From: CALFXN01 sp964451935
GTDB taxonomy: Bacteria > Synergistota > Synergistia > Synergistales > Aminobacteriaceae
NCBI GenBank assembly: GCA_964451935.1
Contig: CAYVKE010000002.1
Coordinates: forward strand, 13,579 to 77,578
Reading direction: 5' to 3'
DNA: 64,000 bases
Position numbers and translations under genes: made by a program. Positions 1 to 9,077 of this stretch are shown one piece after another (within the stretch, counting starts at the first letter, position 1; each line of letters opens with the position of its first letter). The notes below the pieces were generated by a model, which did not search any database, was not told where the DNA came from, and was given only the letters and a program-made list of their open reading frames with translations.

Positions 1-97
1 CGAACTTGGGGTCCCGCTCGAACTGGAGAGCGATCTCTAGTTCCTCCTGAGCGGCGCGGACGTCGGACCGAAGCGCGTACCGAACCGCTTCGCCGTC

Positions 98-1312
98 TTG
101 CCGATGGAGGGGCGCGACTCGCTGCCCGACGGAACGCCGGGGGAGCTGACCTTCCGGCGCTACCGGCGCTACGGAGCGGGCGGGTGGGGGCTGATCCTGT
201 TCGAGGCCTGCGCGGTCTGGCCCGGGGGGCGAAGCTCCGACCGGCAGATGCGCCTTGGGTCCGATACGGAAAGGGATATCGCGCGCCTTCTCGGCGAAAC
301 GCGGAACGCCGCCCGCGGTGCGATGGGTGCGGATCACGCGCCGGTCTGTATCCTGCAGCTCCAGGACGCGGGGCGCTACCGCCACGCGACGGGAACGACG
401 CCGGGGCTGACGACGCCCTATCCCCTTCTCGACCGGCGGGCGGGCGTTCCTGAAGGCGTCGAACCGCTGACCGACGACGATATCGAGCGGATCCAGGACC
501 ACATGGTCGCCGCCGCCGTCCGCGCGCGGACGATCGGCTTCGACGGCGTCGACGTCAAGAGCTGCCACCGGTACCTGAGTTCCGACCTCCTGTCGGCCCA
601 CACGCGCGCGGGGCGCTTCGGCGGGGACTTCGAGGGCCGCACGCGCTTCCTTCGCGAGACGGCCGCGCGAATCCGCGACGCCGTGCCCGACCGCTCGTTC
701 CTCGTGACGGTCCGAATGAACCTGTTCGACGACTTCCCGTATCCGTACGGGTGGGGCGTCGACCGCTCCGACCCGCCGAAGCCCGACATGACGGAGCCGC
801 TCCGTCTGATCGGCCTGCTTCGGGAGAGGGGGCTCGACCTGCTGACGACGTCGTCCGGGACGCCCTACTACAACCCGTGGGTCGTGCGTCCGTTCGACCG
901 GCTCATTCCCGGCAACATTCCCGCGCCGGAACACCCGCTCGAAAGCGTGACGCGCCTGTTTTCGCTGACGGAGGCCGTGAAGAAAGCGTACTCCGATCTT
1001 CCTGTAACGGGGTCGGGTTACACGTGGCTCCGGGAGTTCGGCGTATCGGCAGCGGCCGCGAACGTGCGGCGCGGGGCGACGACGTTCGCCGGCTTCGGGC
1101 GGACGGCGTTCGCGTATCCCGGCCTGCCGAAAGATATCCGGGAGAAGGGGGCTCCCGATCCGAGGAAGGCGTGCGTATGCTGCAGCCTGTGCAGCGAGGT
1201 CATGGGACAGGGCGGATCCACCGGATGCTACGCGAAGGACCGCGAGGTCTACGGTCCGATGCTGACAGCCCACCGGGCCGCCCGGGCGAAGAAGGAGGAG
1301 ATGCACGGATGA
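98..1312 (+). CDS. Old yellow enzyme family NADH:flavin oxidoreductase, 5' end broken or cut off
   Basis: FMN-dependent TIM-barrel oxidoreductase of the old yellow enzyme / 2,4-dienoyl-CoA reductase group; the substrate cannot be told. Visible marks are the first barrel strand PNRFAVLPMEG, the mid-barrel FDGVDVKSCHRYL, and near residue 365 a Cys cluster CVCCSLC followed by TGC, as in the iron-sulfur-carrying members. The first ATG lies inside the first conserved strand, so it is not a natural start. The frame remains protein-like upstream (FLLSGADVGPKRVPNRF), then meets TAG at 38-40, then continues as ELGVPLELESDL to the window edge. The gene therefore probably begins left of the window and is interrupted by an amber codon. 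Its stop overlaps the next ATG (ATGA), which suggests one operon with the downstream transporter. Confidence 0.8.
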   Translation: MPMEGRDSLPDGTPGELTFRRYRRYGAGGWGLILFEACAVWPGGRSSDRQMRLGSDTERDIARLLGETRNAARGAMGADHAPVCILQLQDAGRYRHATGTTPGLTTPYPLLDRRAGVPEGVEPLTDDDIERIQDHMVAAAVRARTIGFDGVDVKSCHRYLSSDLLSAHTRAGRFGGDFEGRTRFLRETAARIRDAVPDRSFLVTVRMNLFDDFPYPYGWGVDRSDPPKPDMTEPLRLIGLLRERGLDLLTTSSGTPYYNPWVVRPFDRLIPGNIPAPEHPLESVTRLFSLTEAVKKAYSDLPVTGSGYTWLREFGVSAAAANVRRGATTFAGFGRTAFAYPGLPKDIREKGAPDPRKACVCCSLCSEVMGQGGSTGCYAKDREVYGPMLTAHRAARAKKEEMHG

Positions 1313-2478
1313 GAACAGGGATGCGGAAAGGGCTCTTCGTAAGTGCGGTCTGCGCCGCGGCGCTCGTTTTCTCGCTGCCTGCCCAGAGCGCTCCGAAGGA
1401 GATCGTGATCGGGAACCTGCAGGACATCAGCGGGCCCACCTCGGTCTGGGGAAACGCCGTCACGCGCGGCGCCGAGATCGCCGTCGAGAAGATCAACGCG
1501 GCGGGCGGCGTCGACGGCGCAATGCTCAAACTCATCACGCTCGACACGAAGGCGAACGTCCAGGAGGCCATCAAGGCCTATAACAGCCTCGTGAGTTCGC
1601 AGGCCGTCGCGGTCGTCGGTCTCCCGGTCAGCAACATCGGCCTCGCGCTCGCGCCCATCGCGAACAAGGCGGGCGTTCCGCTCGTCGGAAGCTTCATCGA
1701 TCCCCGCGTGACGGTCGGCGAGGACGGCAAGCCGCAGACGGCGATGTTCCTGATGCAGCCGTCGAGCATCCAGTATTCGGAGATCATGGCCGGGTACACG
1801 GTCGAAAAGCTCGGGCTCAAGAAGGTCGGCGTCCTCTACGACCAGTCGAACGCGTTCGCGGTTTCCCTTCTCAAGCCGTACGTCGAGTACGTGAAGAAGG
1901 CCGGCGGACAGATCGTCTCCGAACAGATCTACACGAAGGGCGACAAGGACTATAAGACGCAGCTCGCGAAGATCAAGGAAGCGGGTGCGGACTGCCTGTA
2001 CTTCCCGAACTACATCCAGGACGCCGTTCTCGCGATGAAGCAGCGCAAGCAGATCGGCCTGAACATCCCCGTGATCGGCGGACTCGACTTCGCGCCGCCC
2101 TTCGCGTCGCTCGTGAACGATCCCGAGGCGGCGGACGACATCTACCTCGCGAACAACTTCTCCGAGAAGGAGCCGCAGCTCGCCGAAGTCTGGAAGATCT
2201 ACAAGGCCAAGTACAACGAGGATCCGGTCAACAAGGTCTTCCTCGGCTACGACAAGATCCTGCTGATCCGCGAAGGCATGAAGCTCGGCGGCGGAACGGC
2301 GTCGACGCAGATCATCGCGGGGCTCTCCAAGGTGAAGAATCTCCAGGGGACGACGGGCGTCCTCACGATCTCCCCCGAGACGCACCAGCCCACGGGGCTG
2401 TCGATGGTCATGTACAAGATCGAGAAGGGGAAATACGTGGAACTCGGCCGATACGTGCCCGAGGGCCACAAGAAGTAA
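1309..2478 (+). CDS. livJ: Branched-chain amino-acid type ABC transporter substrate-binding protein
   Basis: Periplasmic ligand-binding protein of the LivJ family, feeding the permease and ATPases encoded immediately downstream. The product is 389 aa with a Sec signal peptide (basic MRTGMRK, hydrophobic core, cleavage after AQSA), then mature IVIGNLQDISGPTSVWG and the AAGGVDG loop typical of the family. The start at 1309 overlaps the previous stop by 4 nt and has GGAGG about ten bases upstream; a second in-frame ATG at 1321 is possible. Ligands of this family include Leu/Ile/Val, other amino acids, amides and aromatic acids; the co-encoded flavoenzyme leaves the substrate open. A strong hairpin follows the gene. 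Confidence 0.9.
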   Translation: MRTGMRKGLFVSAVCAAALVFSLPAQSAPKEIVIGNLQDISGPTSVWGNAVTRGAEIAVEKINAAGGVDGAMLKLITLDTKANVQEAIKAYNSLVSSQAVAVVGLPVSNIGLALAPIANKAGVPLVGSFIDPRVTVGEDGKPQTAMFLMQPSSIQYSEIMAGYTVEKLGLKKVGVLYDQSNAFAVSLLKPYVEYVKKAGGQIVSEQIYTKGDKDYKTQLAKIKEAGADCLYFPNYIQDAVLAMKQRKQIGLNIPVIGGLDFAPPFASLVNDPEAADDIYLANNFSEKEPQLAEVWKIYKAKYNEDPVNKVFLGYDKILLIREGMKLGGGTASTQIIAGLSKVKNLQGTTGVLTISPETHQPTGLSMVMYKIEKGKYVELGRYVPEGHKK

Positions 2479-2496
2479 CCGGAGCGTTTCCCGAAA

Positions 2497-2538
2497 GAGG
2501 GAGGTCGCCGTCCCCGGAACGGGGGAGGGCGGCCTCTC
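2497..2538 (+). other. Strong intercistronic hairpin between livJ and livH
   Basis: GAGGTCGCC...TCCCC pairs with GGGGGA...GGCGGCCTC across a short loop (about 15 of 16 positions pair, counting one G-U). There is no T-run, so it is unlikely to be a full terminator. In comparable transport operons such structures protect the abundant binding-protein mRNA from 3' decay and lower expression of the downstream membrane genes; that role is inferred here. Confidence 0.55.
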
Positions 2539-2554
2539 CGCACGAAGGAGCCGG

Positions 2555-3451
2555 ATGCGGATGCTGCTTCAGAGCCTGATCAACGGACTGTCCCTCGGGG
2601 CGATCTACGCGCTCATCGCCGTGGGGTTCGCGCTGATTTTCAACGTCCTGAAGTTCTCGAACTTCTCCCAGGGCGGACTCATGACCGTCACGGCCTATAT
2701 CGGCTATGTCGCGTCCCGGTATCTCTCCGGGATGCTCGACGGCGTGCCGCTGTTCTGCGCGACGCTCACGACGGCGGCAGGCGCGGGCGCGGCCCTCGCG
2801 GTCTTCGTCGAACGGACGGCCTTTCGGCGGCTTCGCCGAAGCAAGAGCCAGCCGATCTACTACTTCATCTCGTCGATCACGATGGGAATCCTGCTTGAAA
2901 ACATGGTCACGATCTTCGCGAGCAGCAACTTCTACTCCTACCCGACCTTCTTTTCGTCCGCGCCGATCCCGGTGTTCGGCGTGAACGTCGCCGTCACGGA
3001 CGCGCTCATGTTCGTCCTCTCGCTGTCGTCGCTCCTGATCCTGCTGTTCATCCTGTACCGCACGAAGATCGGCCTCGGGATCCGCGCCGCGTGCTACGAC
3101 GTGAACACGGTGCAGCTCATGGGAATGAACCCCGACTTTCTCGTGACCGTCGCCCTCATGATGTCCGGCGCGCTTGGCGGGATCAGCGGCGTCTTCCTCG
3201 GGCTGAACTATTCGCTCTTCCCGCAGCTCGGACAGATGGTCGTCAAGGGGTTCGTCGCGTCCGTCCTCGGGGGGCTCGGAAGCATCTGGGGCGCCGTGGC
3301 GGGCGCGGTGCTGCTCGGCGTTCTCGAAGTGTCGTTCGTGACGCTCGTGGGGTCGGGGTGGTCGCCCGTCTTCATCTTTATCGTGATGCTCGTCTTCCTC
3401 TTCCTGCGCCCGCGCGGCATCGCCGGGGTCATCGTGCAGGAAAAGGCGTAG
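2555..3451 (+). CDS. livH: Branched-chain amino-acid type ABC transporter permease, LivH family
   Basis: Inner-membrane permease of 298 aa, the usual LivH length, with about eight hydrophobic helices. The N-terminus LINGLSLGAIYALIAVGFAL is a LivH hallmark. The ATPase-contacting region contains GMNPDFLVTVALMMSGALGG and later VLGGLGSIWGAVAGA. The start ATG has a GAAGGAG ribosome site at about 2544. It forms the membrane channel together with the LivM-type protein that starts ten bases downstream. Confidence 0.92.
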   Translation: MRMLLQSLINGLSLGAIYALIAVGFALIFNVLKFSNFSQGGLMTVTAYIGYVASRYLSGMLDGVPLFCATLTTAAGAGAALAVFVERTAFRRLRRSKSQPIYYFISSITMGILLENMVTIFASSNFYSYPTFFSSAPIPVFGVNVAVTDALMFVLSLSSLLILLFILYRTKIGLGIRAACYDVNTVQLMGMNPDFLVTVALMMSGALGGISGVFLGLNYSLFPQLGQMVVKGFVASVLGGLGSIWGAVAGAVLLGVLEVSFVTLVGSGWSPVFIFIVMLVFLFLRPRGIAGVIVQEKA

Positions 3452-3461
3452 GGCGCGGCCG

Positions 3462-4328
3462 ATGGACTATTTCCTCTCGACCGCCGCCTTCACGGGAATC
3501 ACGCTCGTCGGCGTCCTCGGCGTCTACCTGATCACGGGGTTGACCGGCCTCTTCTCGCTCGGGCAGGCCGCGTTCATGGCGATAGGCGGCTACGTCGCGG
3601 CCGTCCTCGTGAAGAACCTGAACGTCCCCGTCCCGCTCGCCGTCGTCGCCGCGATCGCGACCGGAACGCTCGCGGGGCTGCTCGTCGGCTATCCGACGGT
3701 GCGCCTTCGGCGCGACTACATCTCGCTCGTGACGCTCGGCTTCGGCGAGGCGATCGTCGCCGTCCTCAACAACTCCGCGAACATCACGGGCGGCGCGATG
3801 GGAATCTCCGGAATCCCGCAGCTCACGACGCTTCCGGTCCTGGGCGTCAGCGTCGTCGTCTGTCTCGCGATCGTGATCCTCTACAAGAACTCCAAGTACG
3901 GGCGACAGTGCCTCGCGCTGCGGTCGGACGAACTCGCCGCGAAATCGATGGGGATCGACGTCTGCCGGGTCAAGCTCGTCACCTTCCTTCTCGCGAGCGC
4001 GATCACGAGCTATTCGGGCGTCCTGTTCGGCTTCTACACGACCTACCTCGAACCGGCCGCGTTCAACTGGGTCATATCGGCCGAGTGGACGATCATCGTC
4101 TTCGTCGGCGGCGTCAACAGCCTGACCGGCGCGGTGCTCGCAACGATCCTGCTCTCGGGCCTGCCGGAGCTGCTGCGCTTCGCGGCGGAGTGGCGCATCG
4201 CGATCTATTGCGTCATCGTGCTCCTCATCATCAACTACCGCACGTCGGGGATCATGGGGGAGCGGGAACTCACGTGGAGCGCCGTGCGGCGCCTGTGGAC
4301 GCGGAAGGGGGCGGAGCGCGATGCTTGA
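3462..4328 (+). CDS. livM: Branched-chain amino-acid type ABC transporter permease, LivM family
   Basis: Second permease subunit, 288 aa and strongly hydrophobic. Family features are YLITGLTGLFSLGQAAFMAIGGY near the N-terminus, the long conserved loop with RLRRDYISLVTLGFGE, and the ATPase-coupling segment SDELAAKSMGIDVCRVKL. It starts shortly after livH and its last 8 nt overlap the livG start, so translation of the subunits is probably coupled. It is shorter than E. coli LivM, lacking extra N-terminal helices, as is common in other phyla. Confidence 0.92.
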   Translation: MDYFLSTAAFTGITLVGVLGVYLITGLTGLFSLGQAAFMAIGGYVAAVLVKNLNVPVPLAVVAAIATGTLAGLLVGYPTVRLRRDYISLVTLGFGEAIVAVLNNSANITGGAMGISGIPQLTTLPVLGVSVVVCLAIVILYKNSKYGRQCLALRSDELAAKSMGIDVCRVKLVTFLLASAITSYSGVLFGFYTTYLEPAAFNWVISAEWTIIVFVGGVNSLTGAVLATILLSGLPELLRFAAEWRIAIYCVIVLLIINYRTSGIMGERELTWSAVRRLWTRKGAERDA

Positions 4329-5094
4329 CGTTCGGGGTCTCGCGAAATCGTTCGGAGGCGTCCGGGCCGTCGACGACTTCTCGTTCCGGGCGGACGCGGG
4401 CGAGATCGTCGGGATCATCGGGCCGAACGGCGCGGGAAAGACGACGGCCTTCAACCTCGTCACGGGAATCTACGCGCCCGACGCGGGAAGCATCCGGCTC
4501 GAAGGCGCCGAACTCGCGGGCCGCGAGCAGCACGAGATCACGCGCGCGGGGATCGGCCGGACCTTCCAGAATATCCGGCTCTTTCGGGGCCTCTCGGTCG
4601 TCGAAAACGTCATGACGGCGGCCGACCCGTACTCGGCGTATTCGCTCGTGCAGCTCCTGACGCTGCGCCCCGCGGTCCGCGAGCGGGAGCGGGCCGTGAG
4701 GGAGATGGGCCGGGAGTACCTGCGCCTCGTGGGACTCGAAAGGTACGAGGACGAAAAGCCCTTCAACCTGCCCTACGGCATGCAGCGGAAGCTCGAAATC
4801 GCGCGCGCGCTGGCCGCGAACCCGAAGGTGCTGCTTCTCGACGAGCCCGCCGCCGGACTCAACCCGAGCGAGGTGCAGGAGTTCATATCGCTCGTCGGGG
4901 CGCTTCGGGAGCGCTTCGGCTTCGCCGTCCTCGTGATCGAGCACCGGATGGAGGTCATCATGACGCTGTGCGCGCGAATCTACGTCCTCAACTTCGGGAA
5001 GCTGCTGGCCTGCGGAACGCCCGCCGAAATCCGGGAGAACCGCGAGGTCGCCGAGGCCTATATCGGCCGGGAGGACGCGACATGCTCCGCATAG
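4321..5094 (+). CDS. livG: ABC transporter ATP-binding protein, LivG family
   Basis: Cytoplasmic ATPase subunit of 257 aa. Walker A is GPNGAGKTT (residues ~37-45); the LivG-specific R-G-IGRTFQNIRLF segment follows; the signature region reads NLPYGMQRKLEIARALA and Walker B is VLLLDEPAAGLN. A slightly altered signature (YGMQRK in place of SGGQ) is frequent in LivG. The C-terminal NREVAEAYIGRED tail is typical. The gene overlaps both livM and livF. Confidence 0.93.
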   Translation: MLDVRGLAKSFGGVRAVDDFSFRADAGEIVGIIGPNGAGKTTAFNLVTGIYAPDAGSIRLEGAELAGREQHEITRAGIGRTFQNIRLFRGLSVVENVMTAADPYSAYSLVQLLTLRPAVRERERAVREMGREYLRLVGLERYEDEKPFNLPYGMQRKLEIARALAANPKVLLLDEPAAGLNPSEVQEFISLVGALRERFGFAVLVIEHRMEVIMTLCARIYVLNFGKLLACGTPAEIRENREVAEAYIGREDATCSA

Positions 5095-5789
5095 AGGATC
5101 TTCGCGTCTCCTACGGACACGTCGGGGCGCTGCTCGGCGTCTCGCTGTCCGTGAAGAAGGGCGCGATCGTGAGCATCATCGGCTCGAACGGCGCGGGAAA
5201 GAGCACGCTGCTGAACACGGTATCCGGCCTCGTGAAGCGCGAGAGCGGAAAGATCTTCTTCAGGGCGAAGCTGCTCCCGAAGGAGCCGCACCAGGTCGTG
5301 AAGGGCGGGCTTGTCCAGGTCCCGGAGGGGCGGCAGGTCTTTCCGGGGCTGACCGTCCGCGAGAACCTTCTCGCCGGGGCGTATCCGCTCTCCGACGCCG
5401 GGCGCGTCCGGCGGAACCTCGACCGGATGTTCGACATGTACCCCATCCTGAGGGAGCGGGGGAACCAGCAGGCCGGGACGCTCTCGGGGGGCGAGCAGCA
5501 GATGCTCGCGATCTGCCGCGGGCTCATGTCCGACCCGGAGATGCTGCTTCTCGACGAACCGTCCCTCGGCCTCGCCCCGATCATCGTGAAGGGCGTGTTC
5601 GACACGATCCGGCGCATCCGCGACGAAGGCGTCACGGTCATGCTCGTGGAGCAGAACGCGAACCAGGCGCTCGCGCTGGCGGACTACGCCTACGTCCTCG
5701 AGAACGGGCGGATCGTCCTCGAAGGAGAGGGGCATGCCCTGCTCTGCGACGGAAATGTCAAAAAAGCCTATCTCGGCGCGGCGTCGTAG
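5082..5789 (+). CDS. livF: ABC transporter ATP-binding protein, LivF family
   Basis: Second ATPase of the transporter, 235 aa when started at the ATG at 5082, which overlaps the livG stop. The product begins MLRIEDLRVSYGHVGAL. Walker A is GSNGAGKST, the Q-loop region includes VQVPEGRQVFPGLTV as in LivF, the signature is LSGGEQQMLAICRGLM, and Walker B is MLLLDEPSLGLAP. Starts further upstream in this frame would bury the protein deep in livG and are not credible. Confidence 0.93.
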   Translation: MLRIEDLRVSYGHVGALLGVSLSVKKGAIVSIIGSNGAGKSTLLNTVSGLVKRESGKIFFRAKLLPKEPHQVVKGGLVQVPEGRQVFPGLTVRENLLAGAYPLSDAGRVRRNLDRMFDMYPILRERGNQQAGTLSGGEQQMLAICRGLMSDPEMLLLDEPSLGLAPIIVKGVFDTIRRIRDEGVTVMLVEQNANQALALADYAYVLENGRIVLEGEGHALLCDGNVKKAYLGAAS

Positions 5790-5821
5790 TGCTATGCTGA
5801 TGCCGGGAGGTTGATGCCGCC

Positions 5822-7147
5822 ATGAAGAAAGCCGTCGTACAGCCGCTTCTGTTCGCGTCGCCGGTCTACTATCCGGATCCGGACATCCTCGGAGAGGACG
5901 TCCGCGCCGTCGGGCGCATTCTCGAAGGCCTCGACCGTGAGACGGAATGCATGCGTCCGCCCCGGACCGTCCTGACCGACGATGACGCGGATCGGGAGGC
6001 GCTCGCGCTCGCCGGAGCCGTCCCCCTGTTCGTTCCGATGTCCGGAGCGGTCCAGAAGCGCGTTCTCCGCGTCGCGTCGTCGGTTCCGGAAAGCCTGCTG
6101 TGGGTCTGGTTCCCGAACGAAACGCTCTTCGGAGACGAGATCCAGCGCTCCGTCAGGCGCATCGTATCGAAAAACGCGCTCCCCGCGGTCGCGGATATCC
6201 GGGGGACGCTTCGCAACCGGGAACATCGGGTCGGAAAGGCGTACGACGCCGATTCCTGGAAACGCGCCGCGGGGCTCCTGCAACAGGTCGCGGCCGTTCG
6301 CGGCGCTCGGCTGCTGCAGATCGGCTGCACGCAGGACTGGGTGGCGTCGGCGAGCGTGGACACGCGCAAAATCGAACGCGTCTTCGGGATCGGGTCGATG
6401 CAGATCGGACTCGACGAACTCTTCCGCGAATTCGAATCGCGGAAGCCCGACGCCGACATGCGACGCGAGGCCGACGCGTACGTCGCCGGCGCGCGGGAGT
6501 GCGTCGAACCCACGACATCGCAGGTGCTCGACGCGTTCCGGATGCATCGTTCGATCCGTTCGCTCATGGAGCGATACGCCTGCACGTCCGTCGCGGTCTC
6601 GTGCTTCTCGCTCGTGAAGACGCTCGGCGTCACGTCGTGCCTGGCGCTTTCGATGATCAACGACGAACCCGGAATGACGGCCGCGTGCGAGGGCGATCTC
6701 GATTCCGCCGTGTCGATGATCGTCGGCAAGGCCGTGACCGGAAGGCCCGTCTTCATGGGAAACCCGGTCTTCAACCGGGACAACACGCTCGACATCGTCC
6801 ATTGCACCGCGCCCCGGCGGATCGTCTCCTCCGCGGCGCAGCCCTACGAGATCCGGTCGCACCACGAAACCGGAATGAGCGTCGCGCAGCGCGTCGAGGC
6901 AACGGCGCCCGCGAACGCCACGATCTTCCGGATCGGCAACGAATTCCGCGAGGCCGTGGTCTACGAAGCGACGCTCGTGGGAACCCCGAGGCTCGACACG
7001 TGCCGGACGCAGTTCCGCTTCGCTATCGACGACTGGGAGCGCCGCTTCGACGCGGCGCCCGGATGCCATCACCTCGTCGCGTTCGGCCGGCATGGGGAGG
7101 CGCTTCGGACCCTGCTGGACCGCTTCGGAATCATCGTCCGCTACTGA
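5822..7147 (+). CDS. L-fucose/arabinose isomerase-like protein
   Basis: A 441-aa cytoplasmic protein with the overall pattern of the FucI/AraA-like isomerase superfamily. Residues ~285-340 read ACEGDLDSAVSMIVGKAVTGRPVFM, then NTLDIVHC, matching the C-terminal region of fucose-isomerase-like proteins where the acidic and His residues bind metal. The N-terminal half is a Rossmann-like region typical of the same group but with no sugar-specific motif I recognise. The gene follows livF by 32 nt and precedes a flavoprotein, so it is probably part of the same transcription unit. True aldose-ketose isomerase activity is uncertain; many such relatives have no assigned substrate. Confidence 0.6.
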   Translation: MKKAVVQPLLFASPVYYPDPDILGEDVRAVGRILEGLDRETECMRPPRTVLTDDDADREALALAGAVPLFVPMSGAVQKRVLRVASSVPESLLWVWFPNETLFGDEIQRSVRRIVSKNALPAVADIRGTLRNREHRVGKAYDADSWKRAAGLLQQVAAVRGARLLQIGCTQDWVASASVDTRKIERVFGIGSMQIGLDELFREFESRKPDADMRREADAYVAGARECVEPTTSQVLDAFRMHRSIRSLMERYACTSVAVSCFSLVKTLGVTSCLALSMINDEPGMTAACEGDLDSAVSMIVGKAVTGRPVFMGNPVFNRDNTLDIVHCTAPRRIVSSAAQPYEIRSHHETGMSVAQRVEATAPANATIFRIGNEFREAVVYEATLVGTPRLDTCRTQFRFAIDDWERRFDAAPGCHHLVAFGRHGEALRTLLDRFGIIVRY

Positions 7148-7175
7148 CGCAAATCCGGAAAGGGGGAACGATCCC

Positions 7176-9029
7176 ATGAGAACATTGGAAACGGATGTCC
7201 TGATCGTCGGATCCGGCGGCGCGGCGCTCCGTGCGGCGATCGCCGCGCGCGAGACGCTTCCGGCCGACCGTCGTGTCCTGGTCGCTGCGAAGGGAACCCT
7301 GGGCGCAAGCGGCGTGACCGCAAAGGCCTGCTCCGACCGGATGGCCTTCCACGCGACCCTTCCCGGAACGGAGCCCGCGGGCCCCGACAACTGGCGCTTC
7401 CACGCCGACGACGTCTTCCGGATCGGGGGATACGTTTCCGACGAAGACCTCGCGGAGACGCTGGCCCGGGAGTCGGCCGGGGCGCTCGAATACCTCGCGG
7501 GGCTCGGCGTCCCGTTCGCGCGGGACGTCGACGGGCGCATCAGCCGATTCGTCACGGACGGCTCGGTCTACGCCCGCGCGGCCTACACGGGGCCGTTCAC
7601 GGCCGTCGACATCGAACGCGCGCTCGTCGCCCGCCTGCGGGAACTCGCCGTCTCCGTTCTCGAAGAGTGCGCGGTGCTCGACCTCGTCCGGGACGAGCGG
7701 GGGCGTCTCTGCGGCGCGATCGCGGACCTCGCGGGCGAACGCGTCCTGATCGCCGCGGGCGCGACCGTCCTCGCGACGGGCGGCGGCGGACAGATCTACG
7801 CGCGCAACGTCTTCCCGGAGGAGAACACGGGCGAGGGGTACGCGATGGCCTACGCCGCGGGGGCGGACATGGTGAACATGGAGTTCATCCAGTTCGGCGT
7901 CGCGTCCCTCGCGACGAAGTTCAACTGCTCCGGAAGCCTGTTCCGCGCCGTCCCGCGACTCGTGAACGACCGGGACGAGGAATTCCTGCGGCGCTCCCTG
8001 CCCGACGGAACGAGCGACGAGCGCACCTTCGACATCCTCTTCCGCAAGGGGGCGAGCTGGCCCGTCTCGCTCGAACACGACACGCACGTCATCGACGTGG
8101 CCGTGTATCGCGAGATCATGAACGGCCGCAGGGTCTTCCTCGACTACGCGCGGAACCCGGCGGGGTTCCGCTTCGGCTTGCTGAACGACGCGAACCGCGC
8201 TCGGTACATGCGCGAGGTGGAAAAAGAAGCGAGCGAAGCGGCGCGCGACGCGTCGCCCTTCGCCCGTCTCTCGGAGATCAACCCGAAGACGATCCGCTGG
8301 TTTCGCGACCGGGGAATCGACATCGCGGCCGGAGACAGAATCGAGATCGGCGTCTGCGCGCAGCACTTCCAGGGCGGCATACGGATCGACCGGCACGCGC
8401 GAACGACCGTCCCGGCGCTCTTCGCCGCGGGGGAGTGCGCCGGGGGGCAGCACGGCGCGAACCGTCCCGGAGGGCACTCGTTGCTCGACTGCCAGGTCTT
8501 CGGGCGCATCGCGGGAGAGGAAGCCGCGCGCTATGTTCTCGCAAGATCGGAGGCCTCGACGCCCGAACCCGGCGACCTCGCCGCGAAGGAGCGCCGCCTC
8601 GACGCGCTCGCGTCCGGCGACGGCGCGGACGCGTCGCAGGTTCGCGCGCGGTTGCAGGAGATCCTGTCGCGATGCGCGTCCGTCGTTCGAACGAAGGAAG
8701 GGCTCGCCGAGGGGCTGTCCGAACTCGAAGCGCTGCGCGCGAAGGGCGTCCGCGCGGACGAACGCGGGCTCGTTTTCGCGGCGGAGACGGGATGGATGTT
8801 TCCGCTCGCCGAGATGGTGCTCCGCGCCTGCGCGACGCGGACGGAGAGCCGGGGGCCGCACCTGTTCTTCGCCTCCGCGTCCGACCCGGAGCCTTTGCCG
8901 AGGGACGAGGCCGCGTGGCGACGCTACATCGTGATCCGCAGGGGGGAGGACGGGGCGATGGACCTCGATGCCCGCGCCCCCGAGCGAACCGGAAACTCGG
9001 AGTGGGTCGCGGAACACGGCGCACGGTAA
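7176..9029 (+). CDS. FAD-dependent flavoprotein of the fumarate reductase / succinate dehydrogenase / aspartate oxidase family
   Basis: A 617-aa FAD protein. The dinucleotide site is at the N-terminus (DVLIVGSGGAALRAAIAA), a second FAD motif VLATGGGGQIYARN lies near residue 205, and the C-terminal FAD-binding signature reads LFAAGECAGGQHGANRPGG then SLLDCQVFGRIAG. The Arg of the ANR motif is conserved. The last ~130 residues correspond to the helical C-domain of the family. It lacks an obvious signal peptide, so it is probably cytoplasmic. AGGGGGAA about nine bases upstream supports ATG 7176. It could be a soluble fumarate-reductase-like or alpha-hydroxyacid oxidoreductase; no FrdB/FrdC partner is nearby. 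Confidence 0.75.
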   Translation: MRTLETDVLIVGSGGAALRAAIAARETLPADRRVLVAAKGTLGASGVTAKACSDRMAFHATLPGTEPAGPDNWRFHADDVFRIGGYVSDEDLAETLARESAGALEYLAGLGVPFARDVDGRISRFVTDGSVYARAAYTGPFTAVDIERALVARLRELAVSVLEECAVLDLVRDERGRLCGAIADLAGERVLIAAGATVLATGGGGQIYARNVFPEENTGEGYAMAYAAGADMVNMEFIQFGVASLATKFNCSGSLFRAVPRLVNDRDEEFLRRSLPDGTSDERTFDILFRKGASWPVSLEHDTHVIDVAVYREIMNGRRVFLDYARNPAGFRFGLLNDANRARYMREVEKEASEAARDASPFARLSEINPKTIRWFRDRGIDIAAGDRIEIGVCAQHFQGGIRIDRHARTTVPALFAAGECAGGQHGANRPGGHSLLDCQVFGRIAGEEAARYVLARSEASTPEPGDLAAKERRLDALASGDGADASQVRARLQEILSRCASVVRTKEGLAEGLSELEALRAKGVRADERGLVFAAETGWMFPLAEMVLRACATRTESRGPHLFFASASDPEPLPRDEAAWRRYIVIRRGEDGAMDLDARAPERTGNSEWVAEHGAR

Positions 9030-9044
9030 GATCGAGTCATGCAG

Positions 9045-9077
9045 ACGGGGCGGGCCTGAAAAAGCCCGCCCCGTTTC
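9045..9077 (+). terminator. Rho-independent terminator after the flavoprotein gene
   Basis: Perfect 11-bp stem ACGGGGCGGGC / GCCCGCCCCGT with an 8-nt A-rich loop, followed by a short T stretch. It ends the large plus-strand operon that begins at the left edge. Confidence 0.75.

Noticed and set aside
38..40. Amber codon as pyrrolysine or programmed read-through
   Set aside because: No downstream structural element or pyrrolysine genes are visible; homologue-like sequence suggests an ordinary residue there, so mutation or error is simpler.
5792..7555. 587-aa open frame on the minus strand opposite the fucose-isomerase-like gene
   Set aside because: High G+C makes long antisense frames common; composition is Arg/Asp/His-rich without motifs, and the plus-strand genes here have recognisable families and ribosome sites.
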